Part shown: positions 55,630-63,664 of the stretch, piece after piece
Numbering within the stretch: the stretch's first letter is position 1
Layout: each line of letters opens with the position of its first letter
Origin: JAMXLO01 sp963726125
GTDB taxonomy: Bacteria; Pseudomonadota; Alphaproteobacteria; Acetobacterales; Acetobacteraceae
DNA length: 64,000 nt
Direction: 5' to 3'
Assembly (NCBI GenBank): GCA_963726125.1
Contig: CAVSBG010000006.1
Coordinates: 124,001 to 188,000 of the forward strand
Translations under genes and position numbers: made by a program
The notes under the pieces: model-generated
The model's input: the letters and a program-made list of their open reading frames with translations, nothing else
Told to the model about the DNA's origin: nothing
Databases searched by the model: none

Positions 55630-57048
55630 TCAACCCAGATCCCTGACATCCGCCAGCCGCCCAGTCACCGCCGCAGCGGCGGCCATCGCAGGCGACACCA
55701 GATGCGTACGGCCCCCCGGCCCCTGCCGCCCCTCGAAATTGCGGTTCGACGTGCTCGCGCACCGCTGGCCCGGTGTCAGTTTGTCCGGGTTCATCCCGAG
55801 GCACATCGAGCAGCACGGATCACGCCATTCGAACCCCGCCTCGAGCAGGATGCGATCCAGCCCCTCGGCTTCGGCCTGCTGCTTCACCAGCCCCGAGCCC
55901 GGCACCACGAGCGCCTGCACGCCGGACGCAACATGCCGCCCCTTGGCGACATGCGCGGCGGCGCGAATGTCCTCGATCCGCCCGTTGGTGCAGGAGCCGA
56001 TAAACACCACGTCAATTGGCACGTCGGTCAGCTTCTGGCCCGGCTTCAGCGCCATGTATTCCAGCATGCGTTGCATCTGCGAGCGCTGGCCCTCGTCCGC
56101 CTCCGCGGCGGGATCCGGCACCACGCCGGTCACCGGGATCACCGCACCCGGGTTGGTGCCCCAAGTCACCATCGGCGCGATATCAGCGGTATTCAGCACC
56201 ACCGTGGTGTCGAACACCGCGCCGGGGTCCGAGGGCAGCGTGCGCCAATACGCCACCGCCTGCTCCCACGCCTCGCCCTTCGGGGCAAAATCGCGTCCCT
56301 TCACATAGGCGAACGTGGTCTCGTCCGGCGCAATCAGCCCGGCCCGCGCACCGGCCTCGATCGTCATGTTGGACACCGTCATCCGGCCGGCCATGTCGAG
56401 CGCCCGGATCGCCTCGCCGGTGTATTCGATTACATGCCCGGTGCCGCCGGCGGTGCCGATCTTGCCGATGATCGCCAGCACGATGTCCTTCGCCGAACAA
56501 CCGAAGCCGAGCGTGCCGTCCACGCGGATCTCCATGTTCTTGGCCGGTCGTTGCAACAGCGTCTGCGTCGCCATCACGTGCTCGACCTCGGACGTGCCGA
56601 TGCCGAACGCCAGCGCGCCGAGCGCCCCATGTGTCGAGGTATGCGAGTCACCACAGACGATGGTGGTGCCGGGCAGCGACAGGCCGAGCTCCGGGCCAAT
56701 GATGTGCACGATGCCCTGCCGTACATCGAGGATCGGGATATACGGCACGCCGAACTCGACGACGTTCTTTTCCAGCGTCTCGACCTGGATGCGGCTGTCC
56801 TCTTCCTTGATGTCGCGCGGCACCCGCGACCCGACCGTCGGAATGTTGTGGTCGGCGACCGCAATGGTCAGGTCCGGACGGCGCAGCTTGCGGCCGGCCA
56901 TGCGCAGACCCTCGAACGCCTGCGGGCTGGTCACCTCGTGCAGCAGGTGGCGGTCGATATAGAGGATGCAGGTCCCGTCCGGGAGCTTCTCCACGACGTG
57001 GCTGTCCCAGATCTTGTCGAACAGCGTGCGTGGCTTCGCATCGGACAT
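55630..57048 (-). CDS. leuC: 3-isopropylmalate dehydratase large subunit
   Basis: 472 residues. The [4Fe-4S] cysteines are in GSCTNGR and CCSMCLGMNPD; GDSHTSTHGALGALAFGIG and LFDKIWDSHVV are standard. Its stop falls at the edge of the family A repeat. It lies 17 bases downstream of rplS, an arrangement found in several alphaproteobacteria. Confidence 0.97.
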   Translation of the reverse strand: MSDAKPRTLFDKIWDSHVVEKLPDGTCILYIDRHLLHEVTSPQAFEGLRMAGRKLRRPDLTIAVADHNIPTVGSRVPRDIKEEDSRIQVETLEKNVVEFGVPYIPILDVRQGIVHIIGPELGLSLPGTTIVCGDSHTSTHGALGALAFGIGTSEVEHVMATQTLLQRPAKNMEIRVDGTLGFGCSAKDIVLAIIGKIGTAGGTGHVIEYTGEAIRALDMAGRMTVSNMTIEAGARAGLIAPDETTFAYVKGRDFAPKGEAWEQAVAYWRTLPSDPGAVFDTTVVLNTADIAPMVTWGTNPGAVIPVTGVVPDPAAEADEGQRSQMQRMLEYMALKPGQKLTDVPIDVVFIGSCTNGRIEDIRAAAHVAKGRHVASGVQALVVPGSGLVKQQAEAEGLDRILLEAGFEWRDPCCSMCLGMNPDKLTPGQRCASTSNRNFEGRQGPGGRTHLVSPAMAAAAAVTGRLADVRDLG

Positions 57049-57065
57049 GGCGTTTCTCTCCCGGT

Positions 57066-57485
57066 TTATTCTGCGGTTTCCGCGGTGCCGGTCACCGGCA
57101 CCTCGACGGCACCGGAACCCGACGTGCTGCGCGCCTTTTCGGCGATGCGCGCAGACTTACCCGAACGGCCGCGCAGGTAATACAGCTTCGCCCGGCGGAC
57201 ATCGCCGCGACGCACCACGGCGATCTCGGCGATCAGCGGCGAGTACAGCGGGAATACGCGCTCCACGCCCTCGCCGTAGCTGATCTTGCGCACGGTGAAG
57301 TTGCTGTTCAGGCCCCGGTTGGAACGGCCGATGCAGACGCCCTCGAACGCCTGGGTGCGGGTGCGCTCGCCTTCCACGACCTTCACAGCGACGCGCACAG
57401 TGTCGCCGGGCGAGAACTCGGGCACGGCCCGGTTGGCGGTCAGGCGGGTCATCTGGTCCGCCTCATAACGTTGGATGATGTTCAT
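57066..57485 (-). CDS. rplS: 50S ribosomal protein L19
   Basis: 139 residues from ATG 57485. FSPGDTVRVAVKVVEGERTR, QAFEGVCIGRSNRGLNSNFT and VERVFPLYSPLIAEI are diagnostic. A Ser/Thr/Glu-rich tail beyond the usual end (STSGSGAVEVPVTGTAETAE) is common in this lineage. 26 bases after trmD. Confidence 0.96.
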   Translation of the reverse strand: MNIIQRYEADQMTRLTANRAVPEFSPGDTVRVAVKVVEGERTRTQAFEGVCIGRSNRGLNSNFTVRKISYGEGVERVFPLYSPLIAEIAVVRRGDVRRAKLYYLRGRSGKSARIAEKARSTSGSGAVEVPVTGTAETAE

Positions 57486-57511
57486 CGGTGATGGTCCTTC
57501 CGTCGAATTGC

Positions 57512-58237
57512 TTAGGGCGCGGTTGCCGGACTGGCAACCGGCACGGCGCGAGTGGCTGATGCGTGCGCGTCCCACAGGTCGGGGCGCCGTTGGCGGGTGA
57601 TCTGTTCGGCGGCCTGCTGGCGCCAGGCGGCGATGGCGGCGTGATGGCCGGACAGCAGCACGTCGGGGACGCGCCGGCCCTGCCAGTCGGCGGGCCGCGT
57701 GTAGTGGGGGTATTCCAGCAGGTTGTTGGCGTGGGATTCCTCGGCGGCGCTGTCGGCTGCTCCCATCACGCCGGGCAGCAGGCGCACCGTCGCGTCGAGC
57801 AGGACGAGGGCCGCGAGTTCGCCGCCGGACAGCACGTAGTCGCCGATGCTGACCTCTTCCATGCCGCGGGCTTCGATGACGCGCTGGTCGACGCCTTCGT
57901 AGCGGCCGCAGAGCAGGATCACGCCGGGGGCGGCGGCGTAGCGGCGGGCGTCCTGCTGGGTGAGTGCGCGGCCACGGGGCGTGAGGAAGATGAGCGGACG
58001 GTCATCGGTGACGGATGCAACTGCGGCATCGACTATGTCCGGTCGCAGCACCATGCCGGCGCCTCCGCCGAAAGGTGTGTCATCAACGGAGCGATGGCGG
58101 TCGGTGGCGTAGTCGCGGATGTTCACTGGCTGGAGCGACCAGAGGCCGGTGTGGAGCGCGCGGCCGGCGAGCGACTGTGCCAAGGGGCCGGGAAACATCT
58201 CCGGGAAGAGCGTGAGCACGGAGGCGCGCCAGATCAT
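57512..58237 (-). CDS. trmD: tRNA (guanine37-N1)-methyltransferase
   Basis: 241 residues. The trefoil-knot SAM site reads LLCGRYEGVDQRVIE and SIGDYVLSGGELAAL, and DDTPFGGGAGMVL is the typical N-terminal block. It methylates G37 of tRNAs to stop +1 slippage. It follows rimM directly (six bases). Confidence 0.97.
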   Translation of the reverse strand: MIWRASVLTLFPEMFPGPLAQSLAGRALHTGLWSLQPVNIRDYATDRHRSVDDTPFGGGAGMVLRPDIVDAAVASVTDDRPLIFLTPRGRALTQQDARRYAAAPGVILLCGRYEGVDQRVIEARGMEEVSIGDYVLSGGELAALVLLDATVRLLPGVMGAADSAAEESHANNLLEYPHYTRPADWQGRRVPDVLLSGHHAAIAAWRQQAAEQITRQRRPDLWDAHASATRAVPVASPATAP

Positions 58238-58243
58238 GCGCGG

Positions 58244-58960
58244 TCACCTTTGTGACACTCCCCCTCCCCTTGCGGGAGGGGGTCGGGGGGAGGGGGCTGC
58301 TGCGGGTCCTGGCATCGCCCCCTCCCCCCAACCCCCTCCCGCAAGGGGAGGGGGAGTGTTCAACGCAGCCAACTCAGCCAACCCACTCAACTCATTCAAC
58401 TCGCTCAACTCATTCAACTCACTCAACTCGACTGCTCTCGCATCCAGCTCTTCTCTCGCATCCACTCCCTGCGGCGGCACTACGACCAGTAGTCCAGCCG
58501 CAGTGTCCACTGTTGGCACGCAAAGCCGCGTAAATGGCACCAGCAGTGACGGGGCGTTGTCGCGCGCAATCTCCAGACTTGCACCGGCGCCGTAATCGTG
58601 CACCGCCGCGACCGCGCCGAGTTTCGCGCCGGCAGCGTTCCGGGCGATCATGCCGACCAGATCCGCGAGGTAGAACTCGTCGTCCTCAGGCTCCGGCAAC
58701 TGCGAGCGATCCACGAAGAGCCGGGTATTCGTCAGCTTCTCCGCCGCGGTCCGATCGGCGACCTTCACCTCGGCGCCGTCAGCGAGTTCGGCGACTTCCG
58801 CCACACCCTCGCCGCGCCAGCGCAGCACGAACTCCCGACCCTTGGAATCCGTCAGCGGCCCATAGACCGTCAGGTCCTCGGCATACGACGTGACGTGCAC
58901 CAGCCCTCGCACACCGTGCGGCCGACCGATGACACCCATCAGGATACGGCCTTCCGGCAC
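58244..58960 (-). CDS. rimM: 16S rRNA processing protein RimM with repeat-derived C-terminus
   Basis: 238 residues from a GTG at 58960, adjacent to the rpsP stop. The RimM barrel and PRC domain fill residues 1-175 (LMGVIGRPHGVRGLVHVTSY; EDDEFYLADLVGM; LLVVVPPQGVDAREELD). RimM assists 30S head assembly with S19. Beyond the normal end comes a run of eight S/N/A-E-L-like tripeptides, then TPPPLAGGGWGEGAMPGP and SPRPPPARGGGVSQR translated from two family A repeats. The true protein is thus about 60 residues longer than typical. Confidence 0.93.
   Translation of the reverse strand: MPEGRILMGVIGRPHGVRGLVHVTSYAEDLTVYGPLTDSKGREFVLRWRGEGVAEVAELADGAEVKVADRTAAEKLTNTRLFVDRSQLPEPEDDEFYLADLVGMIARNAAGAKLGAVAAVHDYGAGASLEIARDNAPSLLVPFTRLCVPTVDTAAGLLVVVPPQGVDAREELDARAVELSELNELSELNELSGLAELAALNTPPPLAGGGWGEGAMPGPAAAPSPRPPPARGGGVSQR
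58257..58357. repeat. Two inverted family A repeats inside rimM
   Basis: Units at 58257-58296 and 58318-58357 in opposite orientation. They encode the extreme C-terminus of RimM and its stop. Confidence 0.85.
58362..58433. repeat. Nine-base tandem repeat, eight units, in rimM
   Basis: Units of the form AACTCAYTC, several identical, translated on the minus strand as x-E-L tripeptides. The unit length keeps the reading frame, so copy number may vary between strains without breaking rimM. Confidence 0.85.
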
Positions 58961-59305
58961 CTACGCCGCCGGCGCCGCCTCGGCGGCCTTGGCGCGATCC
59001 TGCGCCTTCTTCTTCGGCGCCGACTTCACCGGCTGCTCGCCCCAGCTCGGCATCGGGCCGACGCCCTTCTGGCCGAGGAACTTCGCCACCCGGTCGGTCG
59101 CCAGCGCGCCCTGCGACAGCCAGTGCTGGATGCGCTCAGCCTGCAGGCGCACGCGGTCCTCATGCTCGGCGGGCAGCATTGGATTGTAGCTGCCGAGCTT
59201 CTCGATGAAGCGACCATCGCGCGGACTGCGGCTGTCGGCCACTACGATGTGGTAGTACGGGCGCTTCTTCGCGCCGGCACGGGCTAGGCGGATCTTCAAA
59301 CCCAT
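58961..59305 (-). CDS. rpsP: 30S ribosomal protein S16
   Basis: 114 residues from ATG 59305. MGLKIRLARAGAKKRPYYHI and VADSRSPRDGRFIEKLGSYNP are diagnostic. The tail is Lys/Ala-rich (SAPKKKAQDRAKAAEAAPAA), usual in alphaproteobacteria. It ends at the base before the rimM GTG, suggesting translational coupling. Confidence 0.97.
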   Translation of the reverse strand: MGLKIRLARAGAKKRPYYHIVVADSRSPRDGRFIEKLGSYNPMLPAEHEDRVRLQAERIQHWLSQGALATDRVAKFLGQKGVGPMPSWGEQPVKSAPKKKAQDRAKAAEAAPAA

Positions 59306-59372
59306 TCGGTATCTCCTGTTGTCGTCATGGCCGGCCACGTCCCCGGGCGTGACCCGGGGATGGTGCCGGCGA

Positions 59373-60758
59373 TCAGTATGGCCGTCGGTTGCCGCCGGGC
59401 ATCATGCCCTTCGGCATCAGCGCGGACAGTCCCTGGCGCATCAGTCCCTTCTGCCCCAGCTTGTTCATGCGCTTCATCATCGTCGTCATGTCGTCGAACT
59501 GCTTCAGCAGCCGGTTCACTTCCTGCACCGACGTGCCGGAACCGGAGGCGATGCGCTTCTTGCGGCTGGCCTTGATGATGTCCGGTACGCGCCGCTCCTT
59601 CATCGTCATCGACGAGATGATCGCCGCCTGGCGCTTCAATATCGTCGTGTCGAGATCGGCTTCCTCGAGCTGCGCTTTGATCTTCCCCACGCCGGGCAAC
59701 ATCCCAAGGATGCCCGACAGGCTGCCCATCTTGCCGATCTGGCGAAGCTGGCTGGCGTAGTCCTCCAGGTCGAATTTTCCCCGCGCCATCTTGGCGGCAA
59801 GCTTCTCCGCCTCGGCCTGGTCGATCGTCTCGGCAGCGCGCTCCACCAAGCCAAGGATGTCGCCCTGACCGAGGATGCGCCCTGCCACACGTTCCGGATG
59901 GAAATCCTCCAGCGCGTCCTGCTTCTCGCCCACGCCGATGAGCTTGATCGGCGCGCCGGTGATCGCACGCATCGACAGCGCCGCGCCGCCGCGCGCATCG
60001 CCGTCCATCCGGGTCATGACGATACCGGTGACGCCGACGGCTTCGTTGAACGCCTTGGCGGTGTTCACCGCGTCCTGGCCGGTCATCGCATCGACCACCA
60101 GCAGTGTCTCGACGGGCGAGGTCGCGGCGCGGACCTGCCGCACTTCCTCCATCAACGCCTCGTCGATCGACAGGCGGCCGGCGGTGTCGAGGATGACGAT
60201 GTCGAAGCCCTCGCGCCGGGCGGTATCCATGGCGCGCTGCGCGATCTGCACCGGCGTCTGGCCGGCGACGATCGCCAGGCTGGGGACCTGCGCCTGCTCC
60301 GCGAGTTGGGCCAATTGGAGCTGCGCCGCCGGGCGCTGGGTGTCGAGGCTGGCCAGCAGCACGCGGCGGCGGAGGCGATCGCGGAATCGCAGGGCGAGCT
60401 TGCCCGAGGTGGTGGTCTTGCCGGAGCCTTGCAGGCCGACCATCAGGATCGGTATCGGCGCGGGGGCGTTCAGGTTGATCGGGACGGCGCCCTCGCCGCC
60501 CAACGCCTCGATCATCACGTCATTGACGATCTTGACGACCTGCTGGCCGGGCGTGACGGAGGAGAGGACCTCGGCGCCGATGGCGCGCTCCCGCACCTTG
60601 GCCACGAAGTCGCGCACCACGGGAAGTGCCACGTCGGCGTCCAGCAGCGCGAGGCGGACTTCGCGCAATGCCTCGGTGACATCGGCCTCGGACAGCGCAC
60701 CGCGGCCACGCAGGCGGTCGAATACCCCGGACAGCTTGTCTGACAGCGCTTCGAACAC
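59373..60758 (-). CDS. ffh: Signal recognition particle protein Ffh
   Basis: 461 residues. N domain, then the GTPase with GLQGSGKTTTSGKLA, DTAGRLSIDEALM and the TRMDGDARGGAAL loop; the methionine-rich M domain ends at MMPGGNRR. It binds signal peptides and 4.5S RNA and docks with FtsY. It heads the ffh-rpsP-rimM-trmD-rplS cluster. Between ffh and rpsP lies a partial family B repeat (about 59325-59365). Confidence 0.97.
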   Translation of the reverse strand: MFEALSDKLSGVFDRLRGRGALSEADVTEALREVRLALLDADVALPVVRDFVAKVRERAIGAEVLSSVTPGQQVVKIVNDVMIEALGGEGAVPINLNAPAPIPILMVGLQGSGKTTTSGKLALRFRDRLRRRVLLASLDTQRPAAQLQLAQLAEQAQVPSLAIVAGQTPVQIAQRAMDTARREGFDIVILDTAGRLSIDEALMEEVRQVRAATSPVETLLVVDAMTGQDAVNTAKAFNEAVGVTGIVMTRMDGDARGGAALSMRAITGAPIKLIGVGEKQDALEDFHPERVAGRILGQGDILGLVERAAETIDQAEAEKLAAKMARGKFDLEDYASQLRQIGKMGSLSGILGMLPGVGKIKAQLEEADLDTTILKRQAAIISSMTMKERRVPDIIKASRKKRIASGSGTSVQEVNRLLKQFDDMTTMMKRMNKLGQKGLMRQGLSALMPKGMMPGGNRRPY

Positions 60759-61029
60759 GGCACTACTCCAACGGCCAAAACGCCGCTGCGCGAACCCTCG
60801 CGGAGCGGCGGAGCCCCCGCGTCAGGCGGGGACCGGGATAGCTACGTTACCCGGATGGGCGGGGTTATGGGAGTGGGGTATGGGGGAGTCAAGGCGGGCG
60901 GTGTTCCCGAAATCATCTGTTCGCAAAAACCAGTCTCAAGTCGCATCCCGTGATGACGAACGAAGCAAATCGTCAGCTGGCTAGCTAGATGGTCAGGAGC
61001 TTAGCCCGACTTTCGCAACTGGGGACGCG

Positions 61030-61314
61030 ATCAGTCCGGCGGACGCCAAGGCACATCTGAGCGAACTCATCGACCGGGTCGAGGCTGGCGATTCGATCGA
61101 CATCACCCGGCGCGGCAAGCCAGTCGCGCGGCTCACAGCCGTGGCCAGGCCCCGCAAGCAAGTCGACAAGACCCTGCTCCGGGCGCTGACGGCGACCATG
61201 CCTCCACAGGCGGGTAGCGCCGCCGATCTGGTGCGATCGATGCGGGATGGCGATCGCTACTCATGCTCTATATCAACACGTCGCTGCTCGTTGCCGCGCT
61301 CACCAACGAGGTGA
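61030..61314 (+). pseudogene. Phd/YefM-like antitoxin remnant
   Basis: ISPADAKAHLSELIDRVEAG and DSIDITRRGKPVARLTAVAR are typical antitoxin sequence, as is the end DLVRSMRDGDRY. No ATG, GTG or TTG start is found before it: the frame runs back to a stop without a usable codon. The normal stop after DRY appears changed: TCA at 61261 where TGA would overlap the toxin ATG. The frame runs on to 61314. Both ends are therefore damaged. It would have repressed its own promoter and blocked the PIN toxin. Confidence 0.75.
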
Positions 61315-61689
61315 TGACCGCGCACGCGCAGGGCTGGCTGGCGGCGCAGGATCCAGCACAACTGCTGATCAGCGATTGGACCATCACAGAGATGTCCTCC
61401 GCCATGGCGATCAAGCTGCGAACCGGTCAGATCACATTGGAACAGCGCGCGTCGGCACGCGCAATGTTCAACAAACCGGTCGCTGAGAGCTTCACCGTCC
61501 TTGAGGGTAGCCGGCGGGCATTTCCGGGCGGCGGCGAAGCTCGTCGATCAGCATATGCTAAGCCTTCGCGCGGGCGATGCGTTGCATCTCGCGACTGCAT
61601 CGGAGCATGGCGCTACGGTGCACACGCTCGACCAGCGTCTTGCCGAGGCTGGACCGGTGCTCGGCGTGCCGACGCAGTTGCTGGCATGA
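61263..61689 (+). pseudogene. PIN domain (VapC-type) toxin remnant, frameshifted
   Basis: ATG 61263 reads MLYINTSLLVAALTNE, a PIN start in which the usual catalytic Asp (L-D-T-S) is Asn. ISDWTITEMSSAMAIK keeps the next acidic residue. After SFTVL the frame shifts by one base near 61500, and the other frame gives RVAGGHFRAAAKLVDQH, LRAGDALHLATA and LDQRLAEA to the stop at 61689. VapC toxins are tRNA-cutting RNases. With the frame break and the lost Asp this copy is very probably dead. Confidence 0.82.
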
Positions 61690-61843
61690 TCAAGGCCCTC
61701 TCCGTCGAATGCATCGACCTGAGTTTGGCGTGAACGCTGACAACATAATCCAAAAGATATGGGCCTTTGCGGCTGACGATCATGGAATTGGTCTGTTCGG
61801 CGCCGGGGATGGTAGGTTCCCGCACGCCACACCGGAGGCCACC

Positions 61844-62248
61844 ATGCCGTTCGACGAAACCTCACGCCGTCCTGGCCGCGGGCCATCGCGCAACGTGCTG
61901 GGCGGCACGCTCGACATCTGCTCCACGCGGCCGATGACCGGCTTCTTCCGCAACGGTTGCTGCGACACCAGCGCCGAGGATGTCGGCAGCCACACGGTCT
62001 GCGCAGTCATGACCGCGGAGTTCCTCGCATTCAGCAAAACCTCCGGCAACGACCTGTCCACGCCGCATCCGGAGTTCGGCTTTGCAGGCCTGCAACCGGG
62101 CGATCGCTGGTGCCTGTGCGCGCCGCGCTGGCAGGAAGCGCTGGACGCCAACGCCGCGCCTCGGGTGGTGCTGCGCGCGACCCAGGAAGGCGCGCTGGAC
62201 CACTGCGCCTTGGCCGACCTCAAGAAATACGCGATCGATCTGGCCTGA
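61844..62248 (+). CDS. DUF2237 family protein
   Basis: 134 residues from ATG 61844 (GGAGGCCACC upstream). SRNVLGGTLDICSTRPMTGFFRNGCCDT, in part, and GSHTVCAVMTAEFL, GNDLSTPHPEFGFAGLQPGD and CLCAPRWQEAL define the family, small Cys-rich proteins of unknown role found in many bacteria. It sits four bases upstream of thiL and probably shares its transcript. Confidence 0.9.
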   Translation: MPFDETSRRPGRGPSRNVLGGTLDICSTRPMTGFFRNGCCDTSAEDVGSHTVCAVMTAEFLAFSKTSGNDLSTPHPEFGFAGLQPGDRWCLCAPRWQEALDANAAPRVVLRATQEGALDHCALADLKKYAIDLA

Positions 62249-62251
62249 GGC

Positions 62252-63208
62252 GTGGGCGAGGAGCTGCCCGCCGAATTCGCGCTGATCGCGCGGCATTTCC
62301 GGCCGCTCGCGGGTCCGGGCGCGCTCGACCTCCGCGACGATGCCGCCGTCCTGATGCCACCGCCGAACCGCGAGCTTGTGCTGACCTGCGATGCCATGGT
62401 CGCCGGTGTCCACTTCCTGCCGGACGATCCGCCTGAGCTGGTCGGCCGCAAGCTGCTGCGGGTGAACCTGTCCGATCTGGCGGCGAAAGGCGCGACGCCG
62501 CTGGGCTATCTGATGACGATATCGACGCCCCGCGATACGCCCGACGCCTGGTACGCCGGGTTCGCGGCTGGCCTGAAGCTGGATCAGGAAACGTTCGGCG
62601 TTACCCTGCTCGGTGGCGACACTACATCCACGCCCGGTCCGATCTCGCTTTCCCTCACCATTCTCGGCCACGTCGCGCCAGGTCGTGCAGTGCGACGGGC
62701 TGGCGCCAGACCGGGCGACGGTCTTTGGGTCACCGGCACGATTGGCGACGGCGCGCTGGGACTGGCCGTTGCACGCGGTCGACTTGCTGACCCGTCCGGC
62801 TTTCTGCTCTCGCGCTACCGCTTGCCGCAGCCCCGCCTCGGCTTGGCGATTGGGGGCATTGCCTCGGCCGGGATGGATGTCTCGGACGGCCTGGTGCAGG
62901 ACCTCGGTCACCTGTGCCGGGCGAGCAATGTTGCGGCGGAGATCGACGCGGCGCTGGTGCCGCTATCGGAACCGGCGCGCTCGGCCGGAGAGGAGTGGCT
63001 CACCACGTGCCTGACGGGTGGGGACGACTACGAACTCCTGCTGGCGGTTCCTCGGGCGCACGAAGCGGCATTCGACGAGGCAGCGCGAATTTCGGGCATC
63101 ACGGTCACGAATATCGGCAACTTCCGCGCCGGTTCACCAGCGGTCGTCGTGCGCGGCTCCGATGGCCACCCGATGGTGTTTGACCGCGGCGGATGGAGCC
63201 ACTTTTGA
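62252..63208 (+). CDS. thiL: Thiamine-monophosphate kinase
   Basis: 318 residues from a GTG at 62252. ThiL phosphorylates thiamine monophosphate to the diphosphate cofactor. LDLRDDAAVLMPP, the metal-binding DAMVAGVHFL, VNLSDLAAKGATPLG, GGDTTSTPG and GMDVSDGLVQDLGHL are the AIR-synthase-like core motifs. No TPP riboswitch is expected or seen before it. Confidence 0.95.
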   Translation: MGEELPAEFALIARHFRPLAGPGALDLRDDAAVLMPPPNRELVLTCDAMVAGVHFLPDDPPELVGRKLLRVNLSDLAAKGATPLGYLMTISTPRDTPDAWYAGFAAGLKLDQETFGVTLLGGDTTSTPGPISLSLTILGHVAPGRAVRRAGARPGDGLWVTGTIGDGALGLAVARGRLADPSGFLLSRYRLPQPRLGLAIGGIASAGMDVSDGLVQDLGHLCRASNVAAEIDAALVPLSEPARSAGEEWLTTCLTGGDDYELLLAVPRAHEAAFDEAARISGITVTNIGNFRAGSPAVVVRGSDGHPMVFDRGGWSHF

Positions 63209-63254
63209 CGCGGCTGCCTGGATCAGGCCATCGCCGACGCGCGGCGGGCAATCG

Positions 63255-63641
63255 CTAGACGAGCTGGGTGAAGATGAGCACCAGTCCAACAACGGAAACC
63301 GCCCAAGCGCCGGTGCGGACCCACGTAATGCCGATGAGATAGATCGGCACGTAGACCAGACGGGCCGCGAAAAACAGCTCTGAACCAAAGGCGGTCGTCG
63401 CGTTGGCCCTCCCGGTGATTTCCGCCACCAGCACCAGGATGGTGAACAGCACGAGGTTTTCCAGCATATTGCGATGCGCCCGATTGGCGCGTCCTGCCCA
63501 CCCCGTGATCGTTGGCATGGCTTCACGGTTCTCGAGGAATGCCGGCAAGCCCACTTGCGAGATGGCGCCCAGCACGGCGACGACCAATTGCACCAGCGTC
63601 AGCGCGGTTGACCACACCAGCAGTGTCAGATCAGGTGACAT
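63255..63641 (-). CDS. MAPEG family membrane protein
   Basis: 128 residues from ATG 63641. Four membrane helices; family blocks are GRANRAHRNMLENLVLFTILVL, in part, and AARLVYVPIYLIGITWVRTG. MAPEG proteins include membrane glutathione transferases; bacterial ones are mostly uncharacterised. A MarR-type regulator gene ends 23 bases upstream, same strand, so it may control this gene. Confidence 0.9.
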   Translation of the reverse strand: MSPDLTLLVWSTALTLVQLVVAVLGAISQVGLPAFLENREAMPTITGWAGRANRAHRNMLENLVLFTILVLVAEITGRANATTAFGSELFFAARLVYVPIYLIGITWVRTGAWAVSVVGLVLIFTQLV

Positions 63642-63664
63642 CGTTGCTTCTCTCAGTGGTTGTT

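Noticed and set aside
53731..57180. A 1,149-codon open frame on the plus strand, and similar giants at 17940-20759 (minus), 59319-60743 (plus) and 31344-33182 (plus)
   Set aside because: They lie opposite well-recognised genes (leuBDC, the MCP, ffh, amidase), have shadow-type composition rich in Arg, His and Gln, and match no family.
58362..58433. Possible CRISPR-like array
   Set aside because: Units are nine bases, directly abutting and without spacers, and lie in frame within rimM; a microsatellite explains them.
62249..62252. TPP riboswitch before thiL
   Set aside because: There are only four bases between the DUF2237 stop and the thiL GTG, with no THI-box pattern upstream.
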